64,000 nucleotides of DNA from Egibacter rhizosphaerae (GTDB lineage Bacteria > Actinomycetota > Nitriliruptoria > Euzebyales > Egibacteraceae), in assembly GCF_004322855.1 (NCBI RefSeq), contig NZ_CP036402.1, forward strand, positions 992,001 through 1,056,000, read 5' to 3'. The notes under the pieces were generated by a model. That model saw nothing but the letters and a program-made list of their open reading frames with translations. It had not been told where the DNA came from and did no database searches. The position numbers were made by a program, and so were the translations under genes. Shown here in pieces: positions 7,247 through 16,191 of this stretch (within the stretch, counting starts at the first letter, position 1; every line of letters begins with the position of its first letter).

Positions 7247-8584
7247 ATGAGCAGTGATCCGCGCGGCTGGGAGACAACCGGCCCGGACCAGCAACCCTCG
7301 GACCCGGGGGAGCCGACCGAGACCGACCGTCCCGCGGTGCCCGGGGGGACGTCCGACCCGCTGGGCACGGTGGGTCCCGATTCGCCGCCACCCGGGGGCT
7401 CATCGCCCCCACCCGCAGATCCCGCCGCGACGTGGCCACCGCGGTCGGAGCCGGCCGCACCGGTCGGACACGAGCCACCTCGGCGGCCCCCCGCGGGCCG
7501 GGCGATCGCGATAAGCACCATCGTGTCCGCGATCGTCGCCGCGATCGTCGCGGCGGTGGTGGCCGCCGGCGTCGTCGAGAACGCTGACGTGGACAGTGCC
7601 GCGTCCCCCGCCGGCGAGGACACCGCCGACGCGGACGAGGTTCCCACCCCGGACCTCTCGGGGCTGGAGGCCGACACCTCGGTCGAGGTCGTCGCCGAAG
7701 CCACGATGCCGTCGGTCGCGCACTTGGAGACCGGCCAGGGCGCCACCGGTTCGGCCGTCATCTTCCGTGAGGACGGGTACCTCATCACGAACGCCCATGT
7801 GGTGGGCAACGCGAACCAGGTGCAGGTCACCCTCGGGGACGGCCAAGCGCGTAGCGGCGAGGTCGTTGCGACGGCCCCGTTCGCCGACATCGCCGTCCTG
7901 CGGGTGGACGAGGACGGACTCCCCACCGCGGAGTTCACGGACGAGGCCCCGAACGTCGGCGCACCCGCCATCGCGATCGGCTCGCCGTTCGGGTTCGACG
8001 CGACCGTCACCTCGGGGGTGGTGAGCGCCCTGAACCGCACCCTACCGGCCGATCAGCGGGGCGAAGTGGTCCTGAGCGATCTCATCCAGACCGACGCCGC
8101 GATCAACCCGGGCAATTCGGGCGGGCCACTCGTCGACGGCGAAGGCCGCGTGATGGGGATCAACACCGCGATCATCTCGCAGACCGGCACCGACGCCGGC
8201 ATCGGCTTCGCGATCCCGGCCAGTACGGCGGTGTCGCTGGCCGAGCGCCTCATCGACGACGGTGAGGTCTCGCCGGCCTTCCTCGGTATCCAGGGAGACA
8301 ACCTCGAGCCGGGCGCAGCCGAGCAATTCGACCTCGACGTGGCGTCCGGCGCCGTCGTCGTCGCTGTCGTCCCGGACAGTCCCGCCGACGAGGCCGGCCT
8401 CGCCGAGGGGGACATCATCACCGGGATCGACGGTGACGGGGTCGAGTCGATGTTCGACGTGCAGGGCCGCATCCGCATCACCGAGCCCGGCACGACGATC
8501 ACGCTGACGGTCGTGCGCGACGGAGAGGAACTCGAACTCGAGACCACGCTGACCGAGCAGCCCGAGCAGACCGAGCTGCCGTAG
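7247..8584 (+). CDS. HtrA/DegP-type membrane-anchored serine protease with PDZ domain
   Basis: A 445-residue envelope protease that degrades or refolds damaged exported proteins. Order: a Pro-rich cytoplasmic N terminus (about 1-80), one transmembrane helix (about 86-108, ISTIVSAIVAAIVAAVVAAG), an acidic linker, and a trypsin-like domain. The triad is complete: His184 (TNAHVV), Asp214 (FADIAVL) and Ser291 (GNSGGPL). A C-terminal PDZ domain follows (FLGIQGDNL ... VVPDSPADEAGLAEGDIITGIDG). The ATG at 7247 has AGGAG 11 nt before it. The architecture matches mycobacterial HtrA/PepD-type proteases. It is probably regulated from the shared divergent region. Confidence 0.9.
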   Translation: MSSDPRGWETTGPDQQPSDPGEPTETDRPAVPGGTSDPLGTVGPDSPPPGGSSPPPADPAATWPPRSEPAAPVGHEPPRRPPAGRAIAISTIVSAIVAAIVAAVVAAGVVENADVDSAASPAGEDTADADEVPTPDLSGLEADTSVEVVAEATMPSVAHLETGQGATGSAVIFREDGYLITNAHVVGNANQVQVTLGDGQARSGEVVATAPFADIAVLRVDEDGLPTAEFTDEAPNVGAPAIAIGSPFGFDATVTSGVVSALNRTLPADQRGEVVLSDLIQTDAAINPGNSGGPLVDGEGRVMGINTAIISQTGTDAGIGFAIPASTAVSLAERLIDDGEVSPAFLGIQGDNLEPGAAEQFDLDVASGAVVVAVVPDSPADEAGLAEGDIITGIDGDGVESMFDVQGRIRITEPGTTITLTVVRDGEELELETTLTEQPEQTELP

Positions 8585-8639
8585 CCGTAGCCGTAGCCCG
8601 AGGTCCGCCGGGCGACGAAGCCCGGCGCTCAGCGGGGCC

Positions 8640-9029
8640 CTAGACTCCCGCGACCCGTTCCTCGACACGGGCGAGGGCCGCCCGGAGCAGCCGGCGCAGC
8701 GCCTGGTCGTCGTCGGCGCCGGCCTCCCCGGCGGCCTCGTCCCACGCCACGATCAGCCGGTTGAGATCGCGACTGGACAGTTCCGGGAAGAGCGCGAGGA
8801 TCCGGCGGTCGAGCGTGTCCGGCTCCGAACCGCCGCCCGCCTCCCGGACCGCGACGACGTTCGCGACCAGGCATCCGGCGGCGTCCCGGTCCCAGGCACC
8901 CGCCACGAGCGGCAGGTCCTCGCGCGCCGCGACCTCCGCGAGGGCGCCACGCGCGGGCTCGGGCAGCGGCCGGATGGCGCGGGCGAGGCGCTCGGACGTT
9001 GCGATGGACGTCTGCGGACCTGGTCGCAT
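8640..9029 (-). CDS. hypothetical helical protein
   Basis: A 129-residue, mostly alpha-helical soluble protein without signal peptide or membrane segment. Residues 12-40 and 80-125 form amphipathic helices rich in Ala, Arg and Glu; a central part reads LVAGAWDRDAAGCLVANVV. I do not recognise the family. It is convergent with the HtrA gene (about 55 nt between the stops) and divergent from the GroES-like gene. The amino-acid and codon usage are normal for the window, which supports it as a real gene. Confidence 0.5.
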   Translation of the reverse strand: MRPGPQTSIATSERLARAIRPLPEPARGALAEVAAREDLPLVAGAWDRDAAGCLVANVVAVREAGGGSEPDTLDRRILALFPELSSRDLNRLIVAWDEAAGEAGADDDQALRRLLRAALARVEERVAGV

Positions 9030-9092
9030 ACCCCCAGCCTACCTACGGTCCGGTGCGGTACGACGCCCGGTGACCGGTATGCTCGATCGGCG

Positions 9093-9509
9093 ATGGACAC
9101 TCCCGAGCCCACCCCACCAGACCCGCACGCGGCCGCGGACGGCAACGCGTCCGACCCGCAGGAGGGCAGCCCCGACGGCGCCAGCGAGCCGGAGGGCACG
9201 CACGCGGTCCGCGTCACCGCCGACCGACTGCTCTGCGAGCCACCCCAGGACAGCGAGCGTCGCTCCAAGGGCGGCATCCTGATCCCCGCCACCGCCCAAC
9301 AGGAGGGGCGCCGTGGGCTCTGGTGCAGGGTGGTGGCGGTCGGTCCGCTGGTGCGTGGGATCGAAGCGGAGGACCGGGTCCTCTTCCTGCCCGACGACGC
9401 GGTCGAGGTCGACATCCGCGGCGACCTGTTCCTCGTCGTGCGCGAACGCGACGTCCACGCGGTGGCGTCGGCCGAGCGGGCCGCCGACCCCACCGGCCTC
9501 TACTTGTGA
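9093..9509 (+). CDS. GroES-like (Cpn10-fold) protein with acidic N-terminal extension
   Basis: A 138-residue protein. After a disordered acidic region of about 40 residues comes a GroES-type beta domain: VRVTADRLLCEPPQD, the mobile-loop segment SKGGILIPATAQQ, LWCRVVAVGPLV, DRVLFLPDDAVEVDIRG and LFLVVRERDVHAV. Canonical GroES is about 97 residues and sits next to groEL; no groEL is near, and the mobile loop GGILIP differs from GGIVLP. It may be a specialised co-chaperonin or a protein that reuses the fold. A TATGCT box lies 9 nt upstream of the ATG (9078-9083), so the message has at most a very short leader. Confidence 0.7.
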   Translation: MDTPEPTPPDPHAAADGNASDPQEGSPDGASEPEGTHAVRVTADRLLCEPPQDSERRSKGGILIPATAQQEGRRGLWCRVVAVGPLVRGIEAEDRVLFLPDDAVEVDIRGDLFLVVRERDVHAVASAERAADPTGLYL

Positions 9510-9610
9510 ACCCGCGCGTGACTGGGCTCGCGCACCTCACCCTCCGAGCCCCGGGCGTGACCACGAACGCTGCACGACACGACGAACCGGACGAGAGTCG
9601 AAAGGCCGCC

Positions 9611-10996
9611 ATGTCCCTGCCCAGCGCGCAGTATTCGATGACCATGCGCGTGCACCTCGAGGACTCCTCGCGAGGGGTCGGCCAGGTCACCACCGCCGTG
9701 GGCGACGCCGGTGGCAGCGTGACCGCCGTCGACATCGTCGATGCCCAGGGGGACATCCTCGTGGCCGACATCACCGTCAACGCCGCCGACGGTGCCCAGT
9801 CCGACGCGATCACGGCCGCGGTGGAGGCCGTCCCCGGTGCCGCCCTGCACAAAGTGAGCGACCGCACCTTCCTGATGCACCTCGGCGGCAAGCTCGAGGT
9901 CCGGGCGACCAGCCCGATAAAGACCCGCGACGACCTCTCGATGGCCTACACCCCGGGTGTGGCCCGGGTCTGCCAGGCCCTCGTCGACCGGCCCGAGGAC
10001 GCTCGCCGCCTCACGATCAAGCGCAACACCGTGGCGGTGGTCACGGACGGATCGGCCGTGCTCGGCCTGGGGGACATCGGCGCCACCGCCGCGCTGCCGG
10101 TGATGGAGGGGAAGGCCACGCTGTTCAAGGAGTTCGCCGACGTCGACGCATGGCCGGTCTGCATCGACTCGAGCGACCCTGACGAGATCGTGCGGACCGT
10201 CCAGCTCCTCGCCCCCGTCTACGGGGGCGTGAACCTGGAGGACATCGCCGCCCCCAGGTGCTTCAAGGTGGAGGAACGGCTGCAGGAGCTGCTCGACATC
10301 CCCGTCTTCCACGACGACCAGCACGGCACGGCCATCGTGGTCCTCGGGGCGCTGCGCAACGCCCTGCGACTCGTCGGCAAGCGGCTCGAGGACGCCCGGA
10401 TCGTGATGGCGGGCGCGGGCGCCGCCGGGGTGGCGATCCTGCAGATGCTGCAGGGCGAGGGCGTCGAGCACGTCGTCGTGACCGACCGCGAGGGGATCGT
10501 CCACAGCGGCCGCAGCGACCTGCACGAGACGAAGGCACGGATCGCACGGACCACCAACTCGAGCGGGGAACGGGGCACCGTGGTCGACGCCCTCGAGGGT
10601 GCCGACGTGTTCATCGGCGTCGCGGGGCCCGACCTCATCGCGCCAGGGGACCTCGCGAGGATGGCCCGCGACCCGATCGTGTTCGCGCTCGCCAACCCCG
10701 ACCCCGAAGTGGATCCGGTGGGCGCACGCGAACACGCGGCGGTGCTTGCCACCGGCCGCAGTGACCAGCCCAACCAGATCAACAACGTGCTCGCGTTCCC
10801 GGGGATCTTCCGCGGCGCGCTCGACGCCCAGGCGACCCGGATCACCCCCGAGATGAAGCTCGCCGCGGCCAGGGCGCTCGCGGGGGTCGTGCCCCCGGAG
10901 GAGCTACGCCCCAGCTATATCGTGCCGAGCGTGTTCAACCCGGACGTGGCCCCTGCCGTCGCCGAGGCGGTCAGGGATGCCGCACCGAGTACATAG
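9611..10996 (+). CDS. NAD(P)-dependent malic enzyme with N-terminal ACT domain
   Basis: Oxidative decarboxylation of malate to pyruvate in the cytoplasm. Residues 5-80 form an ACT-like regulatory domain (SMTMRVHLEDSSRGVGQVT ... AVEAVPGA). The catalytic part follows: LSMAYTPGVARVC, the tyrosine region; AVVTDGSAVLGLGDIG; VYGGVNLEDIAAPRCF with metal ligands; FHDDQHGTAIVVLGALRNAL; the Rossmann motif MAGAGAAGVAI; and FALANPDPEVDP, GRSDQPNQINNVLAFPGIFRGAL. At 461 residues it is a bacterial small-type malic enzyme plus ACT, so allosteric control is likely. ATG 9611 was chosen since it opens the ACT strand; upstream in-frame starts would add an unstructured stretch. RNase HII follows closely. Confidence 0.92.
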   Translation: MSLPSAQYSMTMRVHLEDSSRGVGQVTTAVGDAGGSVTAVDIVDAQGDILVADITVNAADGAQSDAITAAVEAVPGAALHKVSDRTFLMHLGGKLEVRATSPIKTRDDLSMAYTPGVARVCQALVDRPEDARRLTIKRNTVAVVTDGSAVLGLGDIGATAALPVMEGKATLFKEFADVDAWPVCIDSSDPDEIVRTVQLLAPVYGGVNLEDIAAPRCFKVEERLQELLDIPVFHDDQHGTAIVVLGALRNALRLVGKRLEDARIVMAGAGAAGVAILQMLQGEGVEHVVVTDREGIVHSGRSDLHETKARIARTTNSSGERGTVVDALEGADVFIGVAGPDLIAPGDLARMARDPIVFALANPDPEVDPVGAREHAAVLATGRSDQPNQINNVLAFPGIFRGALDAQATRITPEMKLAAARALAGVVPPEELRPSYIVPSVFNPDVAPAVAEAVRDAAPST

Positions 10997-11019
10997 TCCG
11001 CGACGAGCGAGGAGTGCCG

Positions 11020-11715
11020 TTGCCGCCCAGCCACCGCCGCCCCGCACCACGACTCGACCGCGAACGCGCCTGGTGGGCCGAGGGTGCGGTCGTGGCCGGC
11101 GTCGACGAGGTCGGACGCGGCGCGTGGGCCGGACCGGTGACGTACGCCGCGGTGGTGCTGCCGACCGACCGGCGGGTCTACAAGCTGCGGGACTCCAAGA
11201 CGCTCGACCCGGCGGCACGCGAGCACCTCGCGCGGCGGCTGCGGGGCGTCGCGCCGGGCATCGGGATCGGCCACGCGTCGAACCGCGAGATCGACCGGCT
11301 CGGGATGAGCCTCGCGATGCGGCTGGCCGCCAGGCGCGCCGTGGAGGCGCTGCCGGACCGGCCCGACGTGCTGCTGCTGGACGGCAACTGGGACTTCCTC
11401 GCCGACTTCCCCAGCCACAACGAACGCCTGATCGGGGGCGACGCCCGGTGCGCCTCGATCGCGGCCGCCTCGATCGTGGCGAAGGCCGCTCGCGACTCCC
11501 TCATGCGTCACGCCGAACCCCGATTCCCCCCGTACGATTTCGCGTCGAACAAGGGCTATCCCACCCCGGCGCATCTCGCGAGCCTGGACGCGCAGGGCCC
11601 CTGTGAGCTGCACCGGCTGAGCTGGCGACCGGTGGCCGCGGCTCGCTGGAACGCGACCGCGCCGAGGCTCCCGCTCGACGAGGTGACGGGGGTCGGATCA
11701 TCCGCGTTCGGGTAG
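11020..11715 (+). CDS. rnhB: ribonuclease HII
   Basis: Cuts the RNA strand of RNA-DNA hybrids and removes misincorporated ribonucleotides. About 231 residues with the hallmark N-terminal motif VAGVDEVGRGAWAGPVTYAA (first catalytic Asp-Glu), LRDSKTLDPAARE, LLLDGN with the third acidic residue, and ASIAAASIVAKAARD with the fourth; SNKGYPTPAHLASL closes the domain. The start is taken as TTG 11020, because GAGGAG ends 5 nt before it; a GTG two codons upstream overlaps that Shine-Dalgarno sequence. It lies 23 nt after the malic enzyme gene, so co-transcription is likely. Confidence 0.93.
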   Translation: MPPSHRRPAPRLDRERAWWAEGAVVAGVDEVGRGAWAGPVTYAAVVLPTDRRVYKLRDSKTLDPAAREHLARRLRGVAPGIGIGHASNREIDRLGMSLAMRLAARRAVEALPDRPDVLLLDGNWDFLADFPSHNERLIGGDARCASIAAASIVAKAARDSLMRHAEPRFPPYDFASNKGYPTPAHLASLDAQGPCELHRLSWRPVAAARWNATAPRLPLDEVTGVGSSAFG

Positions 11716-11759
11716 GCCTGCCGACCGGTCGCGTCCCGCAGCGCAGGGAGGAGGCGTGA

Positions 11760-12017
11760 GTGGAAGGCATCATCGGGATCCTCTTCGGCGGCCTGATCGT
11801 CGGCGCGGTCGCGCGGTTGGCCCTACCGGGACCCCAACCGATCGGTTGCATCGGTACGATCGCGATCGGGGTCGCGGGCGGGGCCCTCGGGGGGCTGCTC
11901 GGACGAGGAATTCTCGGCGGCCCGGAAGGTCCGCTGGTGGATTTCGCGTTCAGTGTTCTGGGAGCGGTGCTCCTGCTGCTCGGGCTCCGCGCGCTCGCGG
12001 GGCGACGTCGGCTCTAG
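11760..12017 (+). CDS. GlsB/YeaQ/YmgE-type small membrane protein
   Basis: An 85-residue transglycosylase-associated-type membrane protein. Three hydrophobic segments are visible: IIGILFGGLIVGAVARLAL, GCIGTIAIGVAGGALGGLLG and FAFSVLGAVLLLLGLRALAG, with the Gly-zipper pattern of the family. Relatives are linked to envelope stress, but the molecular function is not established. GTG 11760 is preceded by AGGAGG with 5 nt spacing. It sits 45 nt after RNase HII and 13 nt before mshC, so the four genes from the malic enzyme onward may be one transcript. Confidence 0.8.
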   Translation: MEGIIGILFGGLIVGAVARLALPGPQPIGCIGTIAIGVAGGALGGLLGRGILGGPEGPLVDFAFSVLGAVLLLLGLRALAGRRRL

Positions 12018-12029
12018 GGGATAGAAGCG

Positions 12030-13178
12030 ATGCGGCTGTATGACACTCGGCGTGATCGCGTGGTGCCGTTCGTCGGCGCGCGAACGGTCCGTCTCTACGT
12101 CTGCGGCGTCACGCCGTACGACGCCACCCATCTCGGCCACGCGTTCACGTACACGGCGTTCGACGCTCTCGTCCGCCTGCTCGAACACCGTGGTCACCGC
12201 GTGCGGTACGTGCGCAACGTCACCGACGTCGACGACGACATCCTCCGCACCGCGCGCGAGGCGGGCCGGTCGCACGAGGTGATCGCCCGGGAGGAGGTCG
12301 AGCGCTTCTTGAGCGACTGCGCCGCGTTGAACCTCCGTCCTCCCGACGTGGAACCGTGGGCCAGCGAGGCCGTGCCCGCGATCCAGCGCGCGATCGCGGG
12401 CCTCCTCGAGCAGGGCGTCGCCTACGACGTCGGGGACGGCCGCGTGTACTACGACGTCCGGGCCGCGGGCGATGCCTTGGGTGCGCTGTCGAAGCTCGAT
12501 CGGGAGACGATGCTCGTCGAGTTCGGCGAGAAGGGCGGCGATCCGGACGCTCCGGACAAGCGCGATCCGCTCGACTTCCTGCTGTGGCAGCCGAGTGCCC
12601 CCGACGAGCCGGCCTGGGGCAGCCCGTGGGGGGCCGGCCGGCCGGGGTGGCACATCGAGTGCTCCGCGATGGCCATGGAGGAACTCGGCGGCGTCATCGA
12701 CGTCCACGGCGGCGGACGGGACCTGGTCTTCCCCCATCACGAGGCCGAGATCCTGCAGTCCGAGGGCCTGACCGGTCAGGGACCGTTCGCACGCTGGTGG
12801 CTGCACACCGGGATGGCCGGGCTCGACGGGCACAAGATGTCGAAGTCCGAACGCAATCTCGTGTTCGTGGCCGACCTCCGCGAACGGTACGCACCGGCGG
12901 CGATCAAGCGCTACCTCCTGCAGCACCACTACCGCGAGGACTGGTCGTTCGACGCGGACCAGTTGGACGCGGCCTGTCAGTCGGTGAAGGCGTGGGCCGA
13001 TGTGGCGGGCGACGCGGGCCGAGACGAGGCAGCCGAGGCGCGGATGGTGGACGCGCTCGAGAACGACCTGGACACCCCCACCGCGCTCGCCGTCCTCGAC
13101 GAGCTCGCCGGCGCCGGACGCGGGGAATCCGTTCGGTGGGGGGCAGGCCTACTGGGGATAGATCTCGGGGCCGCGTAG
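12030..13178 (+). CDS. mshC: cysteine:GlcN-Ins ligase-type enzyme of mycothiol biosynthesis (MshC-like)
   Basis: ATP-dependent ligation of cysteine to glucosaminyl-inositol, the third step of mycothiol synthesis. It belongs to the class I cysteinyl-tRNA synthetase family. The N terminus YVCGVTPYDATHLGHAFTY has the MshC signature (TPYDATHLGH) in place of the CysS form (PTVYDxxHIGN). Zinc ligands are visible at Cys25, Cys211 (GWHIECSAM), and the His-His-Glu of PHHEAEI. The activation loop reads HKMSKSERNLVF. At 382 residues it lacks the long anticodon-binding tail of CysS (about 460), again favouring MshC. Together with Mca-type genes nearby it indicates a mycothiol-producing cell. Confidence 0.85.
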   Translation: MRLYDTRRDRVVPFVGARTVRLYVCGVTPYDATHLGHAFTYTAFDALVRLLEHRGHRVRYVRNVTDVDDDILRTAREAGRSHEVIAREEVERFLSDCAALNLRPPDVEPWASEAVPAIQRAIAGLLEQGVAYDVGDGRVYYDVRAAGDALGALSKLDRETMLVEFGEKGGDPDAPDKRDPLDFLLWQPSAPDEPAWGSPWGAGRPGWHIECSAMAMEELGGVIDVHGGGRDLVFPHHEAEILQSEGLTGQGPFARWWLHTGMAGLDGHKMSKSERNLVFVADLRERYAPAAIKRYLLQHHYREDWSFDADQLDAACQSVKAWADVAGDAGRDEAAEARMVDALENDLDTPTALAVLDELAGAGRGESVRWGAGLLGIDLGAA

Positions 13179-13351
13179 CGATCGGCATCGGCCCGCTCGA
13201 CTCGCGGGGAGGGTGGCGCTGCCCGGCCGATCGATCGATCCCGCGTAGAAGTTCGCCGTCGCGTGTGTAGCGCGTCCCGGCGACGGGCACGCTTCAGGGC
13301 GAACCACTCACGCGCCCGGATGGCCCGCCCGCAGCCAACCGACGTGCGCCA

Positions 13352-13385
13352 GGAGAGGCCCCCGGCCGACCACGGGGGCCTCTCC
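13352..13385. terminator. bidirectional terminator hairpin between mshC and ettA
   Basis: A perfect 13-bp stem, GGAGAGGCCCCCG (13352-13364) with CGGGGGCCTCTCC (13373-13385), and an 8-nt loop. It lies between two convergent genes and has no U-tract on either side, as is common for actinobacterial terminators. The rest of the 265-nt spacer shows nothing else I can name. Confidence 0.75.
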
Positions 13386-13443
13386 TCTTGGCACCCCTTC
13401 GATCGCCGTCACGAAGCCCCGGGACGGCAGCTCACGACGAGCG

Positions 13444-15120
13444 CTACGGACGGGTGAGCGGCTTGTACTTGATGCGGGTCGGCTGATCGGCCTCGTCACC
13501 GAGCCGCTTGCGGCGGTCCTCCTCGTACTCCGAGTACGACCCCTGGAACCACCGCACCTGGCTGTCCCCCTCGAACGCGAGGATGTGGGTCGCGATGCGG
13601 TCCAGGAACCAGCGGTCGTGGCTGATGACCACCGCGCAGCCCGCGAACGACAGGAGCGCCTCCTCGAGCGCGCGAAGCGTGTCGACGTCGAGGTCGTTGG
13701 TCGGCTCGTCGAGGAGGACGAGGTTGCCGCCCCGCTGGAGGAGCTTGGCGAGGTGGATGCGGTTGCGCTCACCCCCCGAGCAGTCCCCCACCTTCTTCTG
13801 CTGGTCGGGCCCTCGGAAGTTGAACTGCGCGACGTACTTGCGGCTCTGCACCTCGCGACCGCCGATGTGCAGGATGTCCTGCCCGCCCGTGATCTCCTCG
13901 AACACGGTCCGGGACCCCTCGAGCGCCTCGCGGCTCTGATCCACGTAGGCAAGATCGACGGAATCCCCGACCCGCAGCGCGCCGTCGTCCGGCTCCTCCT
14001 CGCCGACGATCAGCCGGAACAGGGTCGTCTTCCCGGCCCCGTTCGGTCCGATCACCCCGACGAGGCCGCCCGGGGGCAGGCTGAACGTGAGATCCTCGAA
14101 CAGCAGCGTGTCGCCGTAGCCCTTCGCGACGCCGTCCGCCTCGACGACGAGGTCGCCGAGCCGCCGGGTCTCGGGGATGAGGATCTCCGCCGATCCCTGG
14201 CGTTCCTCGGGCTTCTGGTTGAGCAGCGCCTCGTAGGCCTGGATCCGCGCCTTCGACTTGGCCTGGCGGGCCTTGGGGCTCGCGTTGACCCACTCGAGCT
14301 CCCGCTCGAGGGTCTTCTGCCGTGCCGTCTCCTGCTTCTCCTCCTGGCGCAGCCGCTCCTGCTTGGCTGCCAACCAGCCCGAGTAGTTCCCCTGGAACGG
14401 GATGCCCTTGCCCCGGTCGAGCTCGAGGATCCAGCCCGCGACGTTGTCGAGGAAGTAGCGGTCGTGGGTGACCGCGACGACGGTGCCCGGATACTCCTCG
14501 AGGTGGCGTTCGAGCCAGGCGACGCTCTCGGCGTCGAGGTGGTTGGTCGGCTCGTCGAGCAACAACAGGTCCGGCCGCTGGAGCAGGAGCCGACAGAGCG
14601 CCACGCGGCGGCGCTCGCCGCCCGACAGCGCCGTGACGTCCGCGTCACCGGGTGGCACGCGCAGGGCGTCCATCGCGATCTCGAGGGTGCGGTCGAGGTC
14701 CCACGCCCCCGCGGCCTCGATGGCGTCCTGGACCTCGGCGAACTCCTCGTAGACCTTGCCCATCTCCTCGTCGTCGAGGGGCTCGGCCATCCTCGCCGAC
14801 AGTTCGTTGAAGCGTTCGAGCAGTCGGGCGGCGTGCGCGGTGCCCTCCATCACGTTGCCGCGCACGTCCTTGTCCGGGTCGAGTTCGGGCTCCTGGGACA
14901 GGTAGCCGACGGTCACGCCGTGCCCGGGCCAGGCCTCCCCCTCGAACTCGGTGTCGACGCCGGCCATGATGCGCAGCAACGTCGACTTGCCCGCGCCGTT
15001 CGGTCCGATCACCCCGATCTTCGCCCCCGGGAAGAAGGAGAGCCAGATGTTCGACAGGATCTCCTGGTTCGGGGGCACGATCTTCGTGAGCCCCTTCATG
15101 ACGTACTGGTACTCGGCCAC
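13444..15120 (-). CDS. ettA: energy-dependent translational throttle protein EttA (ABC-F ATPase)
   Basis: Cytoplasmic ABC-F protein of 558 residues, expected to bind the ribosomal E site and gate the first elongation step according to cellular ADP/ATP. Two ABC cassettes are complete: Walker [10 protein letters not shown] (about 39-47) and GPNGAGKTT (about 355), signature [15 protein letters not shown] and [15 protein letters not shown], Walker [13 protein letters not shown] and [12 protein letters not shown]. The EttA arm/linker lies between them ([20 protein letters not shown]). The N terminus [17 protein letters not shown] is typical of EttA rather than other ABC-F groups. Transcription ends toward the shared terminator with mshC. 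Confidence 0.95.
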   Translation of the reverse strand: MAEYQYVMKGLTKIVPPNQEILSNIWLSFFPGAKIGVIGPNGAGKSTLLRIMAGVDTEFEGEAWPGHGVTVGYLSQEPELDPDKDVRGNVMEGTAHAARLLERFNELSARMAEPLDDEEMGKVYEEFAEVQDAIEAAGAWDLDRTLEIAMDALRVPPGDADVTALSGGERRRVALCRLLLQRPDLLLLDEPTNHLDAESVAWLERHLEEYPGTVVAVTHDRYFLDNVAGWILELDRGKGIPFQGNYSGWLAAKQERLRQEEKQETARQKTLERELEWVNASPKARQAKSKARIQAYEALLNQKPEERQGSAEILIPETRRLGDLVVEADGVAKGYGDTLLFEDLTFSLPPGGLVGVIGPNGAGKTTLFRLIVGEEEPDDGALRVGDSVDLAYVDQSREALEGSRTVFEEITGGQDILHIGGREVQSRKYVAQFNFRGPDQQKKVGDCSGGERNRIHLAKLLQRGGNLVLLDEPTNDLDVDTLRALEEALLSFAGCAVVISHDRWFLDRIATHILAFEGDSQVRWFQGSYSEYEEDRRKRLGDEADQPTRIKYKPLTRP

Positions 15121-15210
15121 GATCGACGTCCTCGCAGGTTGCGGGCAGTTGTCGCAGGTTTCGCGGGCGACAGCGTAACGCCGGCCGCAGCCGTCGCGGA
15201 GCCGCGACGG

Positions 15211-16083
15211 CTACACGATGAGCCGGATCGGCATCGGCGAGAACGACAGCAACGCCACGGTCACCGCGAACCCCACCGGGGCCCACGCGCTCCGGCGGGT
15301 CTCGGTCATGACAGCCATCAACAGGCCGGCGGTCGCGATGAATGCGCCCGACCAGACACTGTCAATGAACTGGGCGAGGCGAAAGCTGATGAGCAGCGAG
15401 CCGATCGCGAGCACGACGGTCGGCGCGAGCAGCGCGGCGCGGTTCGCGGCCGACGGGCCGCTGGCCGCGCGGAAGACGAGAATCGCGGCCACGGTGATGC
15501 CCAGCGGGAAGAGCAACGACCCGATGCTCCCGGTCACCAGCACCCGTAGCACCGCCGTGACGGCCACGATGATCGCCAGGATCCGGCCGATCTCCATGAT
15601 CCCGTCCCGCAGCGTGCGGGACTGGCCGTGAAACGCCTCGCGCGCCTTCGTCGAGACGTAGACCGCGAGCACGGCGAGGCCGACCCACGTGAGCAGCCGC
15701 TCGAGCACCCACACGAGCCACCCGCCGGGGCGGACCTGCGGCACGAGCGGGATCCACTCGAACGGGGACCCGCCCATGGTGATCGGGCCGAGGAGGCTCA
15801 CGACGACCAGGGGGGAGGCCGTGAGCGCGCCCGCTCCGAACCCGGCGCCCGGGCGGTCGCCGAACCGGAACGTCGCCCACGACTCGCGTCGATACCGCAT
15901 GAGCAGGAACGGCACGAGCATCGTGAGCGCGACCGGTTGGGCGACCCGCAGCACGGGGGTCACGAACGGCAGTCGCTGGATCGGCAGCACCTGCAGCAGC
16001 AGTGTCAGCACCAGCGGGCCGAACACGAACACCGCGCACGCGAGCAGCAGGTCGGAGCGGTCCTCGTCGGGGGTGGTGTACAT
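15211..16083 (-). CDS. multi-pass membrane protein of unknown function
   Basis: A 290-residue integral membrane protein with roughly seven to eight hydrophobic helices (for example LLLACAVFVFGPLVLTLLLQ, VALTMLVPFLLM, GWLVWVLERLLTWVGLAVLA, ILAIIVAVTAVLRVL, AALLAPTVVLAIGSLLI). There is a short charged N terminus and a cytoplasmic basic loop (RYRRESWATFRFGDRPG). No transporter or enzyme signature is recognisable. It is divergent from the CinA-like gene and about 90 nt downstream of ettA on the same strand; there is no sign of functional linkage. Confidence 0.6.
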   Translation of the reverse strand: MYTTPDEDRSDLLLACAVFVFGPLVLTLLLQVLPIQRLPFVTPVLRVAQPVALTMLVPFLLMRYRRESWATFRFGDRPGAGFGAGALTASPLVVVSLLGPITMGGSPFEWIPLVPQVRPGGWLVWVLERLLTWVGLAVLAVYVSTKAREAFHGQSRTLRDGIMEIGRILAIIVAVTAVLRVLVTGSIGSLLFPLGITVAAILVFRAASGPSAANRAALLAPTVVLAIGSLLISFRLAQFIDSVWSGAFIATAGLLMAVMTETRRSAWAPVGFAVTVALLSFSPMPIRLIV

Positions 16084-16178
16084 GCGCCTCTCGGTCGGCC
16101 AACGGTGTCGCCGGCACGTGTGGGGCAACGCACCGTCGCGCATCCTACGCGTGAGTCGGCGGCTGGGTGCGGACTCGG

Positions 16179-16191
16179 TACGCTCCCGGCC
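16179..16191 (+). promoter_or_regulatory. -10 box TACGCT for a leaderless transcript
   Basis: TACGCT (16179-16184) stands 7 nt before ATG 16192 and no Shine-Dalgarno sequence is present, the arrangement expected for a leaderless mRNA. Confidence 0.5.

Noticed and set aside
13585-15549. 654-residue plus-strand reading frame
   Set aside because: Antisense shadow of ettA, whose motifs are complete on the minus strand.
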